From contig JAZLFR010000049.1 in NCBI GenBank assembly GCA_045615885.1, positions 62,001 through 126,000 of the forward strand: DNA of 64,000 nt, in the 5' to 3' direction. Positions 8,815-18,096 of the stretch are shown piece after piece (the stretch's first letter is position 1; each line of letters starts with the position of its first letter). This stretch comes from UBA1765 sp045615885. Lineage in GTDB: Bacteria > Fibrobacterota > Fibrobacteria > Fibrobacterales > Fibrobacteraceae. A program made the translations under genes and the position numbers. The notes below the pieces were generated by a model. It was not told the origin of the DNA. It worked only from the letters and a program-made list of their open reading frames with translations, and searched no databases.

Positions 8815-10101
8815 ATGAGCAAAGTACAGCCGCCGCAGCTCCCGAAGGGAACACGTGATTTTTACCCAGAGGCAGAACGCATCCAGAACTACATTTTCGA
8901 TACCTGGCGCAGCGTTGCCGAAAGTTTTGCATACGAAGCCTACGAAGGCCCGATGTTTGAACATCTGGAACTTTACACCGGCAAATCTGGCGAAGAAATC
9001 GTAAGCCAGCTCTACAACTTTACCGACAAGGGCGACCGCGAAATTGCACTGCGCCCAGAAATGACACCGACGCTTGCCCGCCTCGTGATTCAGAAGGGTC
9101 GAGAACTCAAGAAGCCGTTCAAATGGTACAGCATGCCACGCCTTTTCCGTTACGAAAAGGCTCAGAAGGGACGCCTCCGCGAATTTTTCCAGCTAAACAT
9201 GGACATCATCGGCACAGAAAGCATTTATGCCGAAGCTGACTTGCTTGCTTCCATTTCTACGATGCTCCGCAAGTTCGGCCTCAAGGACGGCGAATTCCTG
9301 ATTGGCGTTTCTAGCCGCAAGCTCCTTGCCACCTACCTTGACGAAATCGGCGCACCGAACCCGAACCAGGTTTACCCGGCTCTCGACCGCCGCTTGAAAA
9401 TTGGCCCGGAAGCATTTGCAAAGGCACTCGCCGACGCAGGCCTCACGGAAGATCAGGTGCAAAAGCTCGATGCATTCATGAGCTGCAAGTCTCTTGAAGA
9501 AGTTCGCGCTGCAGTGCACAGCGAAGCCGCAACAGCAGCTCTTGCAGAAATTGAAGAACTGTTCTCTACGCTTGCCGCAGCAGGCTTTGGCGAATGCGTA
9601 ACACTCGACTTGAGCATTGTTCGCGGCCTCGCCTACTACACAGGCATTGTTTTTGAAGTGTTCGACAAGGGCAAATCCATGCGCGCAATCGCTGGCGGCG
9701 GCCGCTACGACAGCCTTACCGAAAAGCTCGGCGGCGAACGCACGCCGGGCGTGGGCTTTGGCATGGGAGACGTCGTTCTTGCAGACCTTCTCCGTGAACG
9801 CGGACTTTTGCCGGAATCCAAGCAGAGCGTCGATGTGTTCGTGGCATCCTTTGGTGGCGACATGCAGAAGGTGTTCATGACAGCGACAATGCTTCGCGAA
9901 CAGGGCTTTTCTGTGTCTCACCCGCTTGCAAAGACAAAGCTCGGCAAGCAGCTTGAACAGGCGAACTACCAGGGCGCAAAAGTTGTCGTTTATGTCGATG
10001 GCGAAAACGCCCCGCAGGGTGGCTTTGAATTCAAGGACCTGCGCGACGGCACAATGCATGCAGGCCTCATTGCAGACATTGCAGCTCAGGTCAAGAATTA
10101 G
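8815..10101 (+). CDS. hisS: Histidine-tRNA ligase
   Basis: 428 residues, usual length for bacterial HisRS, cytosolic class II synthetase that charges tRNA-His. It opens with the family start QLPKGTRDFYPEAE. Motif 2 region: RLFRYEKAQKGRLREFFQ. The histidine-specific motif is present (SIVRGLAYYTGIVFEV), as is motif 3 (GGGRYDSLTEKLGG, then GVGFGMGDVVLADLL). The C-terminal anticodon-binding domain begins near VDVFVASFGG. The start has a weak GAGAG ribosome site. It is followed by a 9-bp hairpin and the acetylation operon. Confidence 0.97.
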   Translation: MSKVQPPQLPKGTRDFYPEAERIQNYIFDTWRSVAESFAYEAYEGPMFEHLELYTGKSGEEIVSQLYNFTDKGDREIALRPEMTPTLARLVIQKGRELKKPFKWYSMPRLFRYEKAQKGRLREFFQLNMDIIGTESIYAEADLLASISTMLRKFGLKDGEFLIGVSSRKLLATYLDEIGAPNPNQVYPALDRRLKIGPEAFAKALADAGLTEDQVQKLDAFMSCKSLEEVRAAVHSEAATAALAEIEELFSTLAAAGFGECVTLDLSIVRGLAYYTGIVFEVFDKGKSMRAIAGGGRYDSLTEKLGGERTPGVGFGMGDVVLADLLRERGLLPESKQSVDVFVASFGGDMQKVFMTATMLREQGFSVSHPLAKTKLGKQLEQANYQGAKVVVYVDGENAPQGGFEFKDLRDGTMHAGLIADIAAQVKN

Positions 10102-10117
10102 CCACTAGAAGCTTGCG

Positions 10118-10141
10118 ATCGCCAAGGAACAACTTGGCGAT
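10118..10141 (+). terminator. Hairpin after hisS, weak or conditional terminator
   Basis: ATCGCCAAG-GAACAA-CTTGGCGAT, perfect 9-bp stem 17 nt after hisS, followed by TCTCCC rather than a U-run. It lies 24 nt before the start of the next gene, so it may attenuate readthrough or protect mRNA ends. Confidence 0.5.
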
Positions 10142-10164
10142 TCTCCCATTACAATGGATACTAC

Positions 10165-11721
10165 ATGCCTCCAAAGACTCTTCTAAGCATCATATTTGCG
10201 TTCGCCATACTGGGCGTAGTTTCGTTCCTTTTCCCCGTAGAAGGAATCAACATCGGTTTCACCACGCTCCGATTCCCTTCGCTAGCCGAGATGTTCCCGG
10301 CGGAAGAGGAGAATTCAGCCGACGAAACGCCGAAGGAAGACCCGGAAGAAGCCGTTCGCAGAATGCTTGAAGAGACTCGCAAGCGTGAGTTCGCAGCATA
10401 CGCAGATTCGCTTGCCTACTACGAAAACTTTTTCAAGAACGGCGCTACCCGTTTTGAACTCCCGGGCGATGACCCGACCTGGTTCGACAAGTTCTTCCTG
10501 AGCCTTGAAATAGCTTCCCTTGGCGAAGGCGTTGTGCATGTAGTTCATTACGGCGACTCCCAGCTTGAAGAAGACCGCATTTCTTCGACAATCCGTGAAG
10601 ACTTGCAGACTTTGTTTGGCGGTGCAGGCCCAGGCCTTGTTCCGGCAATGTCCACCGTGCCCGCAATGACGATTACCCACTCCGGCAACGGCGACATGGA
10701 ACGCAAGGTTGTCTTTGGAGACTCCACGCTTTGGGCAAGCCACAACCGCTACGGCATGCTCGCCCAGATGGCAGAGCTCAATGGCGCAGCCAACATCACT
10801 ATTCGCAAGCGCAAGGACCGCAAAGACGACTTTAAGCACATCGAAGGCTTCAAGACGGTCAAGTTGCTCGCCGGCAAGGAAAGCGCGAAGTTTGCAGCAA
10901 GCCTTTCTTACGAAGCGCAAGTCGAAGACGATTCCGGCCATGTAAGCATCAAGAAGATGCAGGCCGACGCACCAACAATCGACCGCAAGGAAAAGCTCAC
11001 TGTCTATACCTGGAACCTGCCGTACAAGGCAAATGGAGCAACGCTCTCTGTTCGCGGCAGGGCCGACCTTTACGCCTTGAGCGCCGACGGTGAATACGGC
11101 GTTGCCGTCGATAACGTGGCCATGCGCGGTAGCTCCGGCACGGTGTTCCACAGAATTGACAAGACGCTCTTGAAGGAATCGTTCGAAGCGATGAATGTAC
11201 AGCTCCTGATTCTTGAATACGGCGGCAACATGGTCCCTGGCATGAGCGCACAGACAGAAAGCTGGACATACAAAGTCATTACGCGTCAAATCGATATTTT
11301 GCAAGAAATCTACCCGGAAGCAGACATTGTTTTCATTGGCCCGGCAGACATGTGCAAGCAGGCTGACGGCAAGCTGAAGGACTACCCAGGCCTTGAACGC
11401 ACAATCAAGGTTCTAAAGGAAATCGCTGCAGAAAAGGGTCTTGCCTACTGGGATATGTTCCAGGTCATGGGCGGCAAGGAATCCATGATCAAGTGGGTAA
11501 AGCAGACGCCAGCGCTCGGCTCCGCAGACTACATCCACTTTACAAGAGCGGGTGCAGCCCACATGGGCGACCTCTTCTCGAGTTCCCTCAGAATGTATTA
11601 CGACTACTTCAAGTTCCGCGAAGCGCACAAGCTTGATTCCAAGAAGGTCAGGGAAATCAAGGAATACAAGGAAACGGAAAAAAACACGGGCGATAGCGCA
11701 ACGACAGCGGAGAGCAAATGA
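10165..11721 (+). CDS. Membrane-anchored SGNH-fold protein of a polysaccharide O-acetylation operon
   Basis: 518 residues. One N-terminal transmembrane anchor (LLSIIFAFAILGVVSFLF), an acidic linker, then an SGNH/GDSL domain: block I HYGDSQLEED at about residue 127 with the nucleophile Ser, and block V DYIHFTRAG at about 455 with the Asp-x-x-His of the triad. The fold should face the periplasm. Such proteins partner MBOAT acyltransferases in alginate, peptidoglycan and surface-glycan acetylation (AlgX/AlgJ, PatB or DltD roles). The stop codon overlaps the next start (ATGA), and the MBOAT gene follows that. Which glycan is acetylated cannot be told from sequence. Confidence 0.85.
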   Translation: MPPKTLLSIIFAFAILGVVSFLFPVEGINIGFTTLRFPSLAEMFPAEEENSADETPKEDPEEAVRRMLEETRKREFAAYADSLAYYENFFKNGATRFELPGDDPTWFDKFFLSLEIASLGEGVVHVVHYGDSQLEEDRISSTIREDLQTLFGGAGPGLVPAMSTVPAMTITHSGNGDMERKVVFGDSTLWASHNRYGMLAQMAELNGAANITIRKRKDRKDDFKHIEGFKTVKLLAGKESAKFAASLSYEAQVEDDSGHVSIKKMQADAPTIDRKEKLTVYTWNLPYKANGATLSVRGRADLYALSADGEYGVAVDNVAMRGSSGTVFHRIDKTLLKESFEAMNVQLLILEYGGNMVPGMSAQTESWTYKVITRQIDILQEIYPEADIVFIGPADMCKQADGKLKDYPGLERTIKVLKEIAAEKGLAYWDMFQVMGGKESMIKWVKQTPALGSADYIHFTRAGAAHMGDLFSSSLRMYYDYFKFREAHKLDSKKVREIKEYKETEKNTGDSATTAESK

Positions 11722-13274
11722 TGAAAAGATTGATTTTGCTGTTTGCCCTTGTTTTGTCGGTCAATGTTTTTGCAGTTGACGAAAATGCGGGCTACGCCCT
11801 CTTCGACACTACTGCAAACGAAATCGTATTTCCCAAGGGCGATGCCAACTTCCAGGACTTTTACAAAAAGCTCGACAACCTCGTTTTTGAAGGGCAAGGC
11901 AAAGTCCGCATTCTGCACATTGGCGGTTCGCACATTCAGGCAGATGTAATCTCTGGACGCATTCGCGAAAAACTCGCCATGAAGTACCCGGCAGCGGCAG
12001 CCGATCGTGGCTTTGTGTTTCCGTATTCTGCGGCAAAGACAAATACCCCGTCCAGCTATTCCTCTGTCTATAAAGGCAAGTGGACCATGAGCAAGAACGT
12101 GCTTCGCGAAATCAAGAAGCCGCTCGGACTCCTTGGCATCGCAGTCAGCACCGAAGACCCTCGCGCAGAATTTACCATTGCAATCAACCGCTACAGCCCG
12201 GAGCCTATCTGGTTCTACAACCGTGCGCGTCTCTTTGGTTTTGCCGAAGGCGATGTGGAGCCTGTGCTTCGCATTGATTCCACGCTCATTCACGGCACTC
12301 TCGATTCTGCATCAAGCTCCTATGTTTTTGAAATTCCCCGTTTGTCAGATTCCTTGCAGGTCACATTCCTCTGGAGCGATACGACGCTGCAGGATTCGCT
12401 GGCAAAGGCGATTGCGGATTCCATTTTGCAGGATTCCATTCGCGCCCTTGACCCGGTCGCAGACTCTCTCTACAAGCTTGCCCAGGATTCCATTGCAAAA
12501 GCGGATTCCATTGCAAAGATTGCCAAGGCGCCGCTCGATTCCATTTACCAGGACTCAAGCATCATTCAAGATAGCGGCGTCGTAGATATTCGCAAGTACC
12601 CGCGCTTTACCGTGTCTGGCGTTTTGCTCGAAAACGATAACGCAGGCATCACATACCAGAGTGTAGGCATTAACGGAGCGAAGGTCACGAACTACTTTGC
12701 TGAACCCTGCCCGAACTTTGAACGCGAACTTGAATTTTTAAAGCCTGACCTTGTGATTCTAGCAATCGGCATCAACGATGCCAACGTGGAACATTTTGAC
12801 GAAAAACATTTCAGGGCAACTTACGACACGCTCATTGCCCGCATCCGCAACGTGTCGCCGAATGTGCCAGTGATCTTTACGACAAACAACGACATGTACC
12901 GCAAAGTCAAGCGCCGCTATGTAAAGCACCCAAACGGCAAAGTCGCAAGCGATGCTTTCAAGAAACTTGCAGATGACTACGGTGGCGGAGTCTGGGACAT
13001 GTTCACGCTCATGGGCGGGCTCGGCTCCATGGCAGACTGGGCAAAGGCAGGCCTTGCAAAAGGCGACAAGGTGCACTTTACTCACGCAGGCTACGTGTTC
13101 CTTGGAGACATGTTCTTCAAGGCATTCCAAAAGGCCTATTACAAGCACATAGCCGAACTCCCAGCAGAAGAACCTCCTCAGGAAGCTCCTCCAAAGACTG
13201 ACCCGCAGAATACCGCGGCCAATACAGCCGCCAGCGGCGAACTGCCTAAGAATATGGATGATATCGCTAAGTAA
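11718..13274 (+). CDS. Second SGNH-fold protein of the O-acetylation operon
   Basis: 518 residues, secreted (MKRLILLFALVLSVNVFA). Block I reads HIGGSHIQAD near residue 68, the pattern of Bacteroidetes-type SGNH proteins but with the usual Asp of GDS changed to Gly; the Ser is kept. The GIND motif (LAIGINDANVEHF) and block V DKVHFTHAGY near 450 are intact. Residues about 225-290 form an odd linker full of Asp-Ser-Ile/Leu repeats (LAKAIADSILQDSIRALD), which looks like a flexible insertion in the fold. ATGA overlap with the gene before; the MBOAT gene begins 13 nt after its stop. Confidence 0.85.
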   Translation: MMKRLILLFALVLSVNVFAVDENAGYALFDTTANEIVFPKGDANFQDFYKKLDNLVFEGQGKVRILHIGGSHIQADVISGRIREKLAMKYPAAAADRGFVFPYSAAKTNTPSSYSSVYKGKWTMSKNVLREIKKPLGLLGIAVSTEDPRAEFTIAINRYSPEPIWFYNRARLFGFAEGDVEPVLRIDSTLIHGTLDSASSSYVFEIPRLSDSLQVTFLWSDTTLQDSLAKAIADSILQDSIRALDPVADSLYKLAQDSIAKADSIAKIAKAPLDSIYQDSSIIQDSGVVDIRKYPRFTVSGVLLENDNAGITYQSVGINGAKVTNYFAEPCPNFERELEFLKPDLVILAIGINDANVEHFDEKHFRATYDTLIARIRNVSPNVPVIFTTNNDMYRKVKRRYVKHPNGKVASDAFKKLADDYGGGVWDMFTLMGGLGSMADWAKAGLAKGDKVHFTHAGYVFLGDMFFKAFQKAYYKHIAELPAEEPPQEAPPKTDPQNTAANTAASGELPKNMDDIAK

Positions 13275-13287
13275 TGAAATAGAAACT

Positions 13288-15135
13288 ATGTCACAGATTT
13301 TACCATACCTCGCACACATTTTTTCGTTCGACGAATCTACCCCGCTGCTCTTTACGCAGTTCTACTTCTGGGGATTCTTTGCTATCGTCTTTGCCGTATT
13401 TACATTGTTCCACAAGAAGCTTTTGCTCCGCAATGCATTCCTGTTCTTTGTAAGCCTCTTCTTCTATTACAAAACGAGCGGCAGTTACCTTTGCATTTTG
13501 GTGTTTACCGTAATTGCAAACTTCTTTGTAGGCAAGTTTGTCTATAACTGCAAAACCCAGATTGGCAAAAAAGGCTGGATTCTTGCAAGCATCATCGTAA
13601 ACCTCTTTACGCTCAGCTATTTCAAATACGCCTACTTCTTCCTCGACGTAATCAACGACCTGTTCGGAACTGATTTGCATGTATATAATTTCTTTGCTGC
13701 GGCAAGCAACAAGCTGTTCGCCACAAATTCCCTTGTAGATACAATCGTGCTCCCGGTCGGCATTTCTTTCTTTACCTTCCAGGCAATGAGTTACTGCATC
13801 GACATTTACCGAGGCAAGGTAAAGCCGGTAGGAAACCTGCTCGACTTTGGATTCTACCTTACATTCTTCCCGCAGCTCGTTGCAGGCCCGATTGTTCGCG
13901 CAGATGTTTTTATTCCGCAGCTTTACAAAGACACTTACCTTCCACGCAGAAGTTTCGGCCTTGCCGTTTTCTGGATCATTAACGGCCTTGCCAAAAAGAT
14001 CATCATGAGCGACTACCTCTCCACAAACTTTGTGGACCGCGTTTTCGACAACCCGATGCTCTACACCGGTTTTGAAAACTTGCTAGCGCTATTCGCCTAT
14101 TCATTGCAGGTGTACGCCGATTTCTCTGGCTATACGGACATAGCCATTGGCGTTGCTCTCTTGATGGGCTTTAGGCTGCCACGCAACTTTAACTCCCCGT
14201 ACAAGGCCCTCACCCCGACTGAATTCTGGCGCCGTTGGCACATTTCCTTCAGTTCCTGGTTGCGTGACTACTTGTACATTCCTCTCGGCGGCAATCGCGG
14301 CGCAGGCTTCGGCACATTCTTCTGGATTGCAATGATTGCGCTCATCTGCATCATTCTTTCTGGCAGCGTATGGGTCGCCGTCGCAATCATCGGACTCTTC
14401 GTCTATATCGCAATCTACGCAAAGTTCAAACCGGGTTCTCGCAAGTTCATTACCACGAACATGAACGCCATGACGACTCAGCTTCTGGGCGGTCTTTGGC
14501 ACGGCGCCAGCTGGAACTTCATGATTTGGGGCGGCCTTAACGGTTTTGGCCAGGTCGTGAACAAGATCTGGACCAAATACACAATCAAGACACGCGCCAT
14601 CGCAAGCTTTGCTCTTTGCGCGGTCTGCAGCATCATTGCAAAGAACAATGGCGATCCGCTCATAACCATCATTGCCGTTTGGAGCGGCGTGATTTTTGTG
14701 GGCATCTATGTAAACATGGTTTACCACATGTTTACGACCCGCACAGTGCACTGGCTCTATGTAGCCTGGAACGTGATGCTAACCTTTACTTTCATCACTT
14801 TCACCCGCCTCTTCTTTAGAGCCGGTTCGAACCTCGACCCAGCAGAAGCAAACGAAGTGGCCTGGGACACGGCAACAAAGATGATCCACCAGATCGGCAC
14901 CCCATGGAATACGAACGCCCTCGGAGCCATGGCTTGGGAATACCGCAACATCATTGGCGTATTTGCCCTCGGCATGATCATTCACTGGTTGCCAAACAAC
15001 TTTAAGCGCTGGTACAGGATTGTGTTTGCAAGCATGCCTCGCCCACTTCAGGTTGTGCTTGCCTGCGTAGGCGTATTTGTGATTTACCAGTTCATGAGTG
15101 CAGACTCTGTCGCATTCATCTACTTCCAGTTCTAA
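13288..15135 (+). CDS. MBOAT-family O-acyltransferase, AlgI/DltB-like
   Basis: 615 residues (start chosen at MSQILPYLAHIF; an in-frame ATG at 13258 would overlap the upstream gene). About twelve hydrophobic segments. Family landmarks: LPVGISFFTFQAMSYCID, QLVAGPIVR, FWRRWHISFSSWLRDYLYIP and LGGLWHGASWNF, the last with the catalytic His near residue 405. MBOAT proteins pass acetyl groups from the cytosol across the membrane to a periplasmic partner, here presumably the two SGNH proteins upstream. It is longer than AlgI (about 520), the extra length lying between the second and third landmarks. Confidence 0.92.
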   Translation: MSQILPYLAHIFSFDESTPLLFTQFYFWGFFAIVFAVFTLFHKKLLLRNAFLFFVSLFFYYKTSGSYLCILVFTVIANFFVGKFVYNCKTQIGKKGWILASIIVNLFTLSYFKYAYFFLDVINDLFGTDLHVYNFFAAASNKLFATNSLVDTIVLPVGISFFTFQAMSYCIDIYRGKVKPVGNLLDFGFYLTFFPQLVAGPIVRADVFIPQLYKDTYLPRRSFGLAVFWIINGLAKKIIMSDYLSTNFVDRVFDNPMLYTGFENLLALFAYSLQVYADFSGYTDIAIGVALLMGFRLPRNFNSPYKALTPTEFWRRWHISFSSWLRDYLYIPLGGNRGAGFGTFFWIAMIALICIILSGSVWVAVAIIGLFVYIAIYAKFKPGSRKFITTNMNAMTTQLLGGLWHGASWNFMIWGGLNGFGQVVNKIWTKYTIKTRAIASFALCAVCSIIAKNNGDPLITIIAVWSGVIFVGIYVNMVYHMFTTRTVHWLYVAWNVMLTFTFITFTRLFFRAGSNLDPAEANEVAWDTATKMIHQIGTPWNTNALGAMAWEYRNIIGVFALGMIIHWLPNNFKRWYRIVFASMPRPLQVVLACVGVFVIYQFMSADSVAFIYFQF

Positions 15136-15149
15136 AGACAGTTCAAAAC

Positions 15150-15905
15150 CTAGTCTACACCAAGTTTCTTCTTTTGCTGATGCCCCGCAATTTTAGCGCA
15201 GAGCAAGCGAGGAAGCAATTTTTCAAAAAACATGCCAAGCTTCATAAGCAAACCCGGCACAATGACGATCTGCCTTTTGAACATCTTCTTCAAAGCATAG
15301 TGTGCACAGAACTTTGCTGAAATTCCAGACAACGCAAATTCCACATTTGCAACATCGTTGAATTCCGTATTCACAGGACCGGGGCAAAGTACACTCACAT
15401 GGACATTGGATTTGCCATCGCGGGTTTCCAAAGCGAGGGCCTGGCTAAAGCTCACCACATAAGCCTTGGTCGCATAGTACGTCGCCATGTACGGCCCTGC
15501 AGGCAAAAGTCCTGCGCACGAACCAACATTCAGCAGATAACCACCGTTCATGTGCTGCAACGCAAACTTCGAAAGCACATGCAGCGCGCGCACGTTCACA
15601 TCGATCATGCGCAATTCCTTGTGCAGTTCACCTTCGACGAACCTGCAGCAATCACCAAAGCCAGCATTGTTCACAAAAACCTGAATGTCAAAATTTTTCA
15701 AGAACTGCATTAGGCGTTCACATTCACCCAAATGGGCAAGGTCTGCCGTAAAAATCTCGGCAGGAGTTTCAAGCTCGCAAGCCAAAGCCTTCAAACGGTC
15801 TTCACGACGCGCCACAAGAATCAGCGCATAGCCGCGCTTAGAAAGATTTTTCGCAAGTTCAACTCCAATGCCAGAACTTGCACCAGTAACAACTGCATAT
15901 TTCAT
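15150..15905 (-). CDS. Short-chain dehydrogenase/reductase
   Basis: 251 residues, classical SDR: cofactor motif TGASSGIG (residues 7-14), NNAG near 83, Ser in VGSCAG and the catalytic YATKA (Tyr-x-x-x-Lys), then PGPVNTEF. The ARREDRLKAL segment after the second strand suggests NADP preference. The C-terminal tail is basic and hydrophobic (LLMKLGMFFEKLLPRLL), as in membrane-associated DltE/YqjQ-type SDRs. Substrate unknown. Convergent with the MBOAT gene. A heptamer-repeat array begins directly at its 5' end. Confidence 0.85.
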   Translation of the reverse strand: MKYAVVTGASSGIGVELAKNLSKRGYALILVARREDRLKALACELETPAEIFTADLAHLGECERLMQFLKNFDIQVFVNNAGFGDCCRFVEGELHKELRMIDVNVRALHVLSKFALQHMNGGYLLNVGSCAGLLPAGPYMATYYATKAYVVSFSQALALETRDGKSNVHVSVLCPGPVNTEFNDVANVEFALSGISAKFCAHYALKKMFKRQIVIVPGLLMKLGMFFEKLLPRLLCAKIAGHQQKKKLGVD

Positions 15906-16373
15906 AAAGTTAGGATCTAGGATTTAGGGGCTAGTGGTTAGACGAAAGACGATAGACGAAAGACGAAAGAGGATTGTTAAATTCCAGTGTTTAGGGTATA
16001 GGGTTCAGGGTGTAGGGTATAGAATAGACGAGAGAACGGCACGGCGTGCCTACAGACGAGAGACGAAAGAGGATTGTTAAATTCCATTGTTTTAGTGGTT
16101 AGGATCTAGTGATTCGTGAATGTTAATTTCCAGTGTTGTCGGCTGTAGGCTGACGTCTGTCGACTGAGTTAGTTATTAGTCACTGGTCACTAGTTGTTAG
16201 TTGTTGGTTACTCGTTTCCGTCTTCCTACTGATTCCTGACTCCCGACTCCTGACTCCTGTATTCTCTTCACGAGCAACGCGAAGTGATCCAGAATATGGT
16301 AAGTTACAGTTCCTTCTGTCTTCCGTCTTCCTACTGACTCCTGTCACTGACTCCTACATTCTGTTCTCTAATT
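15906..16373. repeat. Intergenic heptamer-period mosaic array R1
   Basis: 470 nt with no gene. It starts with TTAGGAT, CTAGGAT, TTAGGGG, CTAGTGG, TTAGACG, AAAGACG units in 7-bp phase, then TnAGGGT units, a GGCAC-GGC-GTGCC hairpin near 16040, the GTCGGCTGTAGGCTGAC module at 16138, TTAGTTA/TTAGTCA units, CCTGACT units, and the GAGCAACGCGAAGTGATCC module at 16272. GGATTGTTAAATTCCA occurs twice (about 15971 and 16071). Confidence 0.9.
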
Positions 16374-17360
16374 TTAACAAATCTCATCGGGGAACAACAA
16401 GACTTCTGCAATGTACTTTTTGCCAAGGGCAAGTGCAAACAAGCGATCAAGGCCAAGCGCCACGCCAGAGCACTCCGGCATGCCATGTTGCAAGGCGGCC
16501 AAAAAGCGACGGTCCTCGTTCGGAGTTTCCTTGCCAAGCGACTTGCGGATTTCCTGGTCTTCTGCAAAACGACGTTCCTGTTCCACGGCATCAGTCAATT
16601 CCTGGTAGCCGTTGCAAAGTTCCGTACCTCCAAGGTACAGTTCAAAGCGCTTTGCACAAAGCAATCCATCGGGGCCAACTTCTGTGCGGGCAAGCGCCGC
16701 CTGTGACGGCGGGTAATCGTAAATGAACTCACCCCCATCCATGCCAAGCGCTGGCTCCACGACAAGTGCCATCACGTAATCACGCCATTCATCTACGCGA
16801 AATTCATCATAGTCAAATAACGGCAAGCCATGCTGTTCGCAACAACTCTTCCAAGATTGCGCACGCGTGTCATACGGGTCGATTCCGGCATAGTTCTTAA
16901 AAGCATCTACCCAGCGTGTACACTTTGCACAAATGTTTCGGCCAAGAATTTCGGAGCAAAGTTCTTCGACTTCTTGCATCAGGCGTTCCATGGGCATGCC
17001 CACGCGGTACCATTCCGCCATGGTAAATTCCGTGTTGTGGCGCACGCCGGATTCATCTTTTCTGAACGAACGCGCAAGCGCATACACATCGCCAAAACCA
17101 GCGGCAAGCAAACGCTTCAAATGGAATTCCGGGCTTGTCATCATGTAGCGTTCCGGGTCGCTTGCATTGCACTTTGCAAAAGTCTTAAAGTAATCCAGAT
17201 TCGGGTCCGTGCCACAAGCGCGCGAAAGCACAGGAGTTTCAACTTCAAGCACATTTCTCTTTGCAAAAAATTCACGCACACGCTGCAAAAGCTCCTGACG
17301 CAAAATCCAGGTTTCGCGAGTGCAGCTCGGCTTAAAATCATCAAATAAAAAATCTTGCAT
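16374..17360 (-). CDS. epmA: EF-P--(R)-beta-lysine ligase
   Basis: 328 residues, the length of EpmA (GenX/PoxA), a lysyl-tRNA synthetase core without the anticodon domain that attaches beta-lysine to elongation factor P. Class II features: VLEVETPVLS, TSPEFHLKRLLAAGFGDVY, FRKDESGVRHNTEFTMAEWY (motif 2) and GVALGLDRLFAL (motif 3). It starts directly at the aminoacylation domain (ETWILRQELLQRVREFF), which separates it from LysS. There is no Shine-Dalgarno sequence; a TAAATTTT box ends 4 nt before the ATG, and the divergent neighbour has the same arrangement. Confidence 0.92.
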   Translation of the reverse strand: MQDFLFDDFKPSCTRETWILRQELLQRVREFFAKRNVLEVETPVLSRACGTDPNLDYFKTFAKCNASDPERYMMTSPEFHLKRLLAAGFGDVYALARSFRKDESGVRHNTEFTMAEWYRVGMPMERLMQEVEELCSEILGRNICAKCTRWVDAFKNYAGIDPYDTRAQSWKSCCEQHGLPLFDYDEFRVDEWRDYVMALVVEPALGMDGGEFIYDYPPSQAALARTEVGPDGLLCAKRFELYLGGTELCNGYQELTDAVEQERRFAEDQEIRKSLGKETPNEDRRFLAALQHGMPECSGVALGLDRLFALALGKKYIAEVLLFPDEIC

Positions 17361-17364
17361 ACCA

Positions 17365-17372
17365 AAAATTTA
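17365..17372 (-). promoter_or_regulatory. TAnnTTT box of epmA
   Basis: TAAATTTT, then TGGT, then the start codon. Partly back-to-back with the box of the divergent gene at 17390; the two start codons are only 29 nt apart. Confidence 0.45.
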
Positions 17373-17377
17373 GAATA

Positions 17378-17385
17378 TATCTTTT
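17378..17385 (+). promoter_or_regulatory. TAnnTTT box of the HExxH membrane protein gene
   Basis: TATCTTTT, then AGGC, then the ATG at 17390. Confidence 0.45.
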
Positions 17386-17389
17386 AGGC

Positions 17390-18034
17390 ATGAGCCGCAA
17401 AAAGAAACGCAGATCCCTTGGACCAATTCTATATGACTACGAATCGTGGCCAATTGTTTTGCAGTTTCTGTTTGTACCGGCGCCAATACAAAAACAAAGC
17501 CTAATTCCGCGAACGATCCTGCTTGTTTTCATGGTGTATTTGACAGGCTCGGTCTTTATAAACGGCAGTGAAGCCTGGGTAGTAAAATACCTGCACAATC
17601 TAAATCTGCCAGTTCATGAATTCGGGCACCCGTTCTTCGGGCTTCTCGGCAGCGATATGCTAAGATCCCTTGGCGGAACACTCGCGCAAATGCTAATGCC
17701 GTTCATTTTTTGCCTTGCGCTTTGGATCAAGCCCCGCGATTTGTTCGGAGCATCCATTGCACTCTGGTGGGTGTTTGAAAACTTCATAGACACAGCGCCA
17801 TACATTGCAGATTCCATCGTAATGCAAATGACACTCACAAGCGGTACTACAGGCGCAGAAATGCCATACGGCTTTCACGACTGGAACTACATACTTTCAG
17901 AAACAGGGCTACTCATGAAATGCGATACCGTTGCAAGTATCTGTAGCGGCATCGGTTACATAGGAATGGTTCTTTGCATTCTGTGGGGGGCATTTAGCCT
18001 GTTCTATTATAACTACTTTCAAAAGCCCGAGTAA
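17390..18034 (+). CDS. Membrane protein with HEFGH motif, possible M50-like metalloprotease
   Basis: 214 residues, basic N-terminus (SRKKKRR) and four to five hydrophobic segments. LPVHEFGHPFFGLLG near residue 78 contains HExxH placed beside a membrane helix, as in site-2 (M50) intramembrane proteases; a second landmark, W(W)VFENFIDTAPYIADS, could supply an Asp or Glu ligand but is not the canonical NxxPxxxLDG. It could be a degenerate M50 protein or an unrelated zinc-binding membrane protein. Divergent from epmA with a 29-nt gap. No substrate or partner suggested by neighbours. Confidence 0.65.
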   Translation: MSRKKKRRSLGPILYDYESWPIVLQFLFVPAPIQKQSLIPRTILLVFMVYLTGSVFINGSEAWVVKYLHNLNLPVHEFGHPFFGLLGSDMLRSLGGTLAQMLMPFIFCLALWIKPRDLFGASIALWWVFENFIDTAPYIADSIVMQMTLTSGTTGAEMPYGFHDWNYILSETGLLMKCDTVASICSGIGYIGMVLCILWGAFSLFYYNYFQKPE

Positions 18035-18096
18035 TGTTTTAAAATTTACGGTTTTGACCCCATCCTTGGAAACACGAATTCCATCAATAGCGATTC

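Noticed and set aside
15906..16373. Possible CRISPR array
   Set aside because: Repeats are short, variable heptamers with no constant repeat-spacer pattern, and there are no cas genes in the window.
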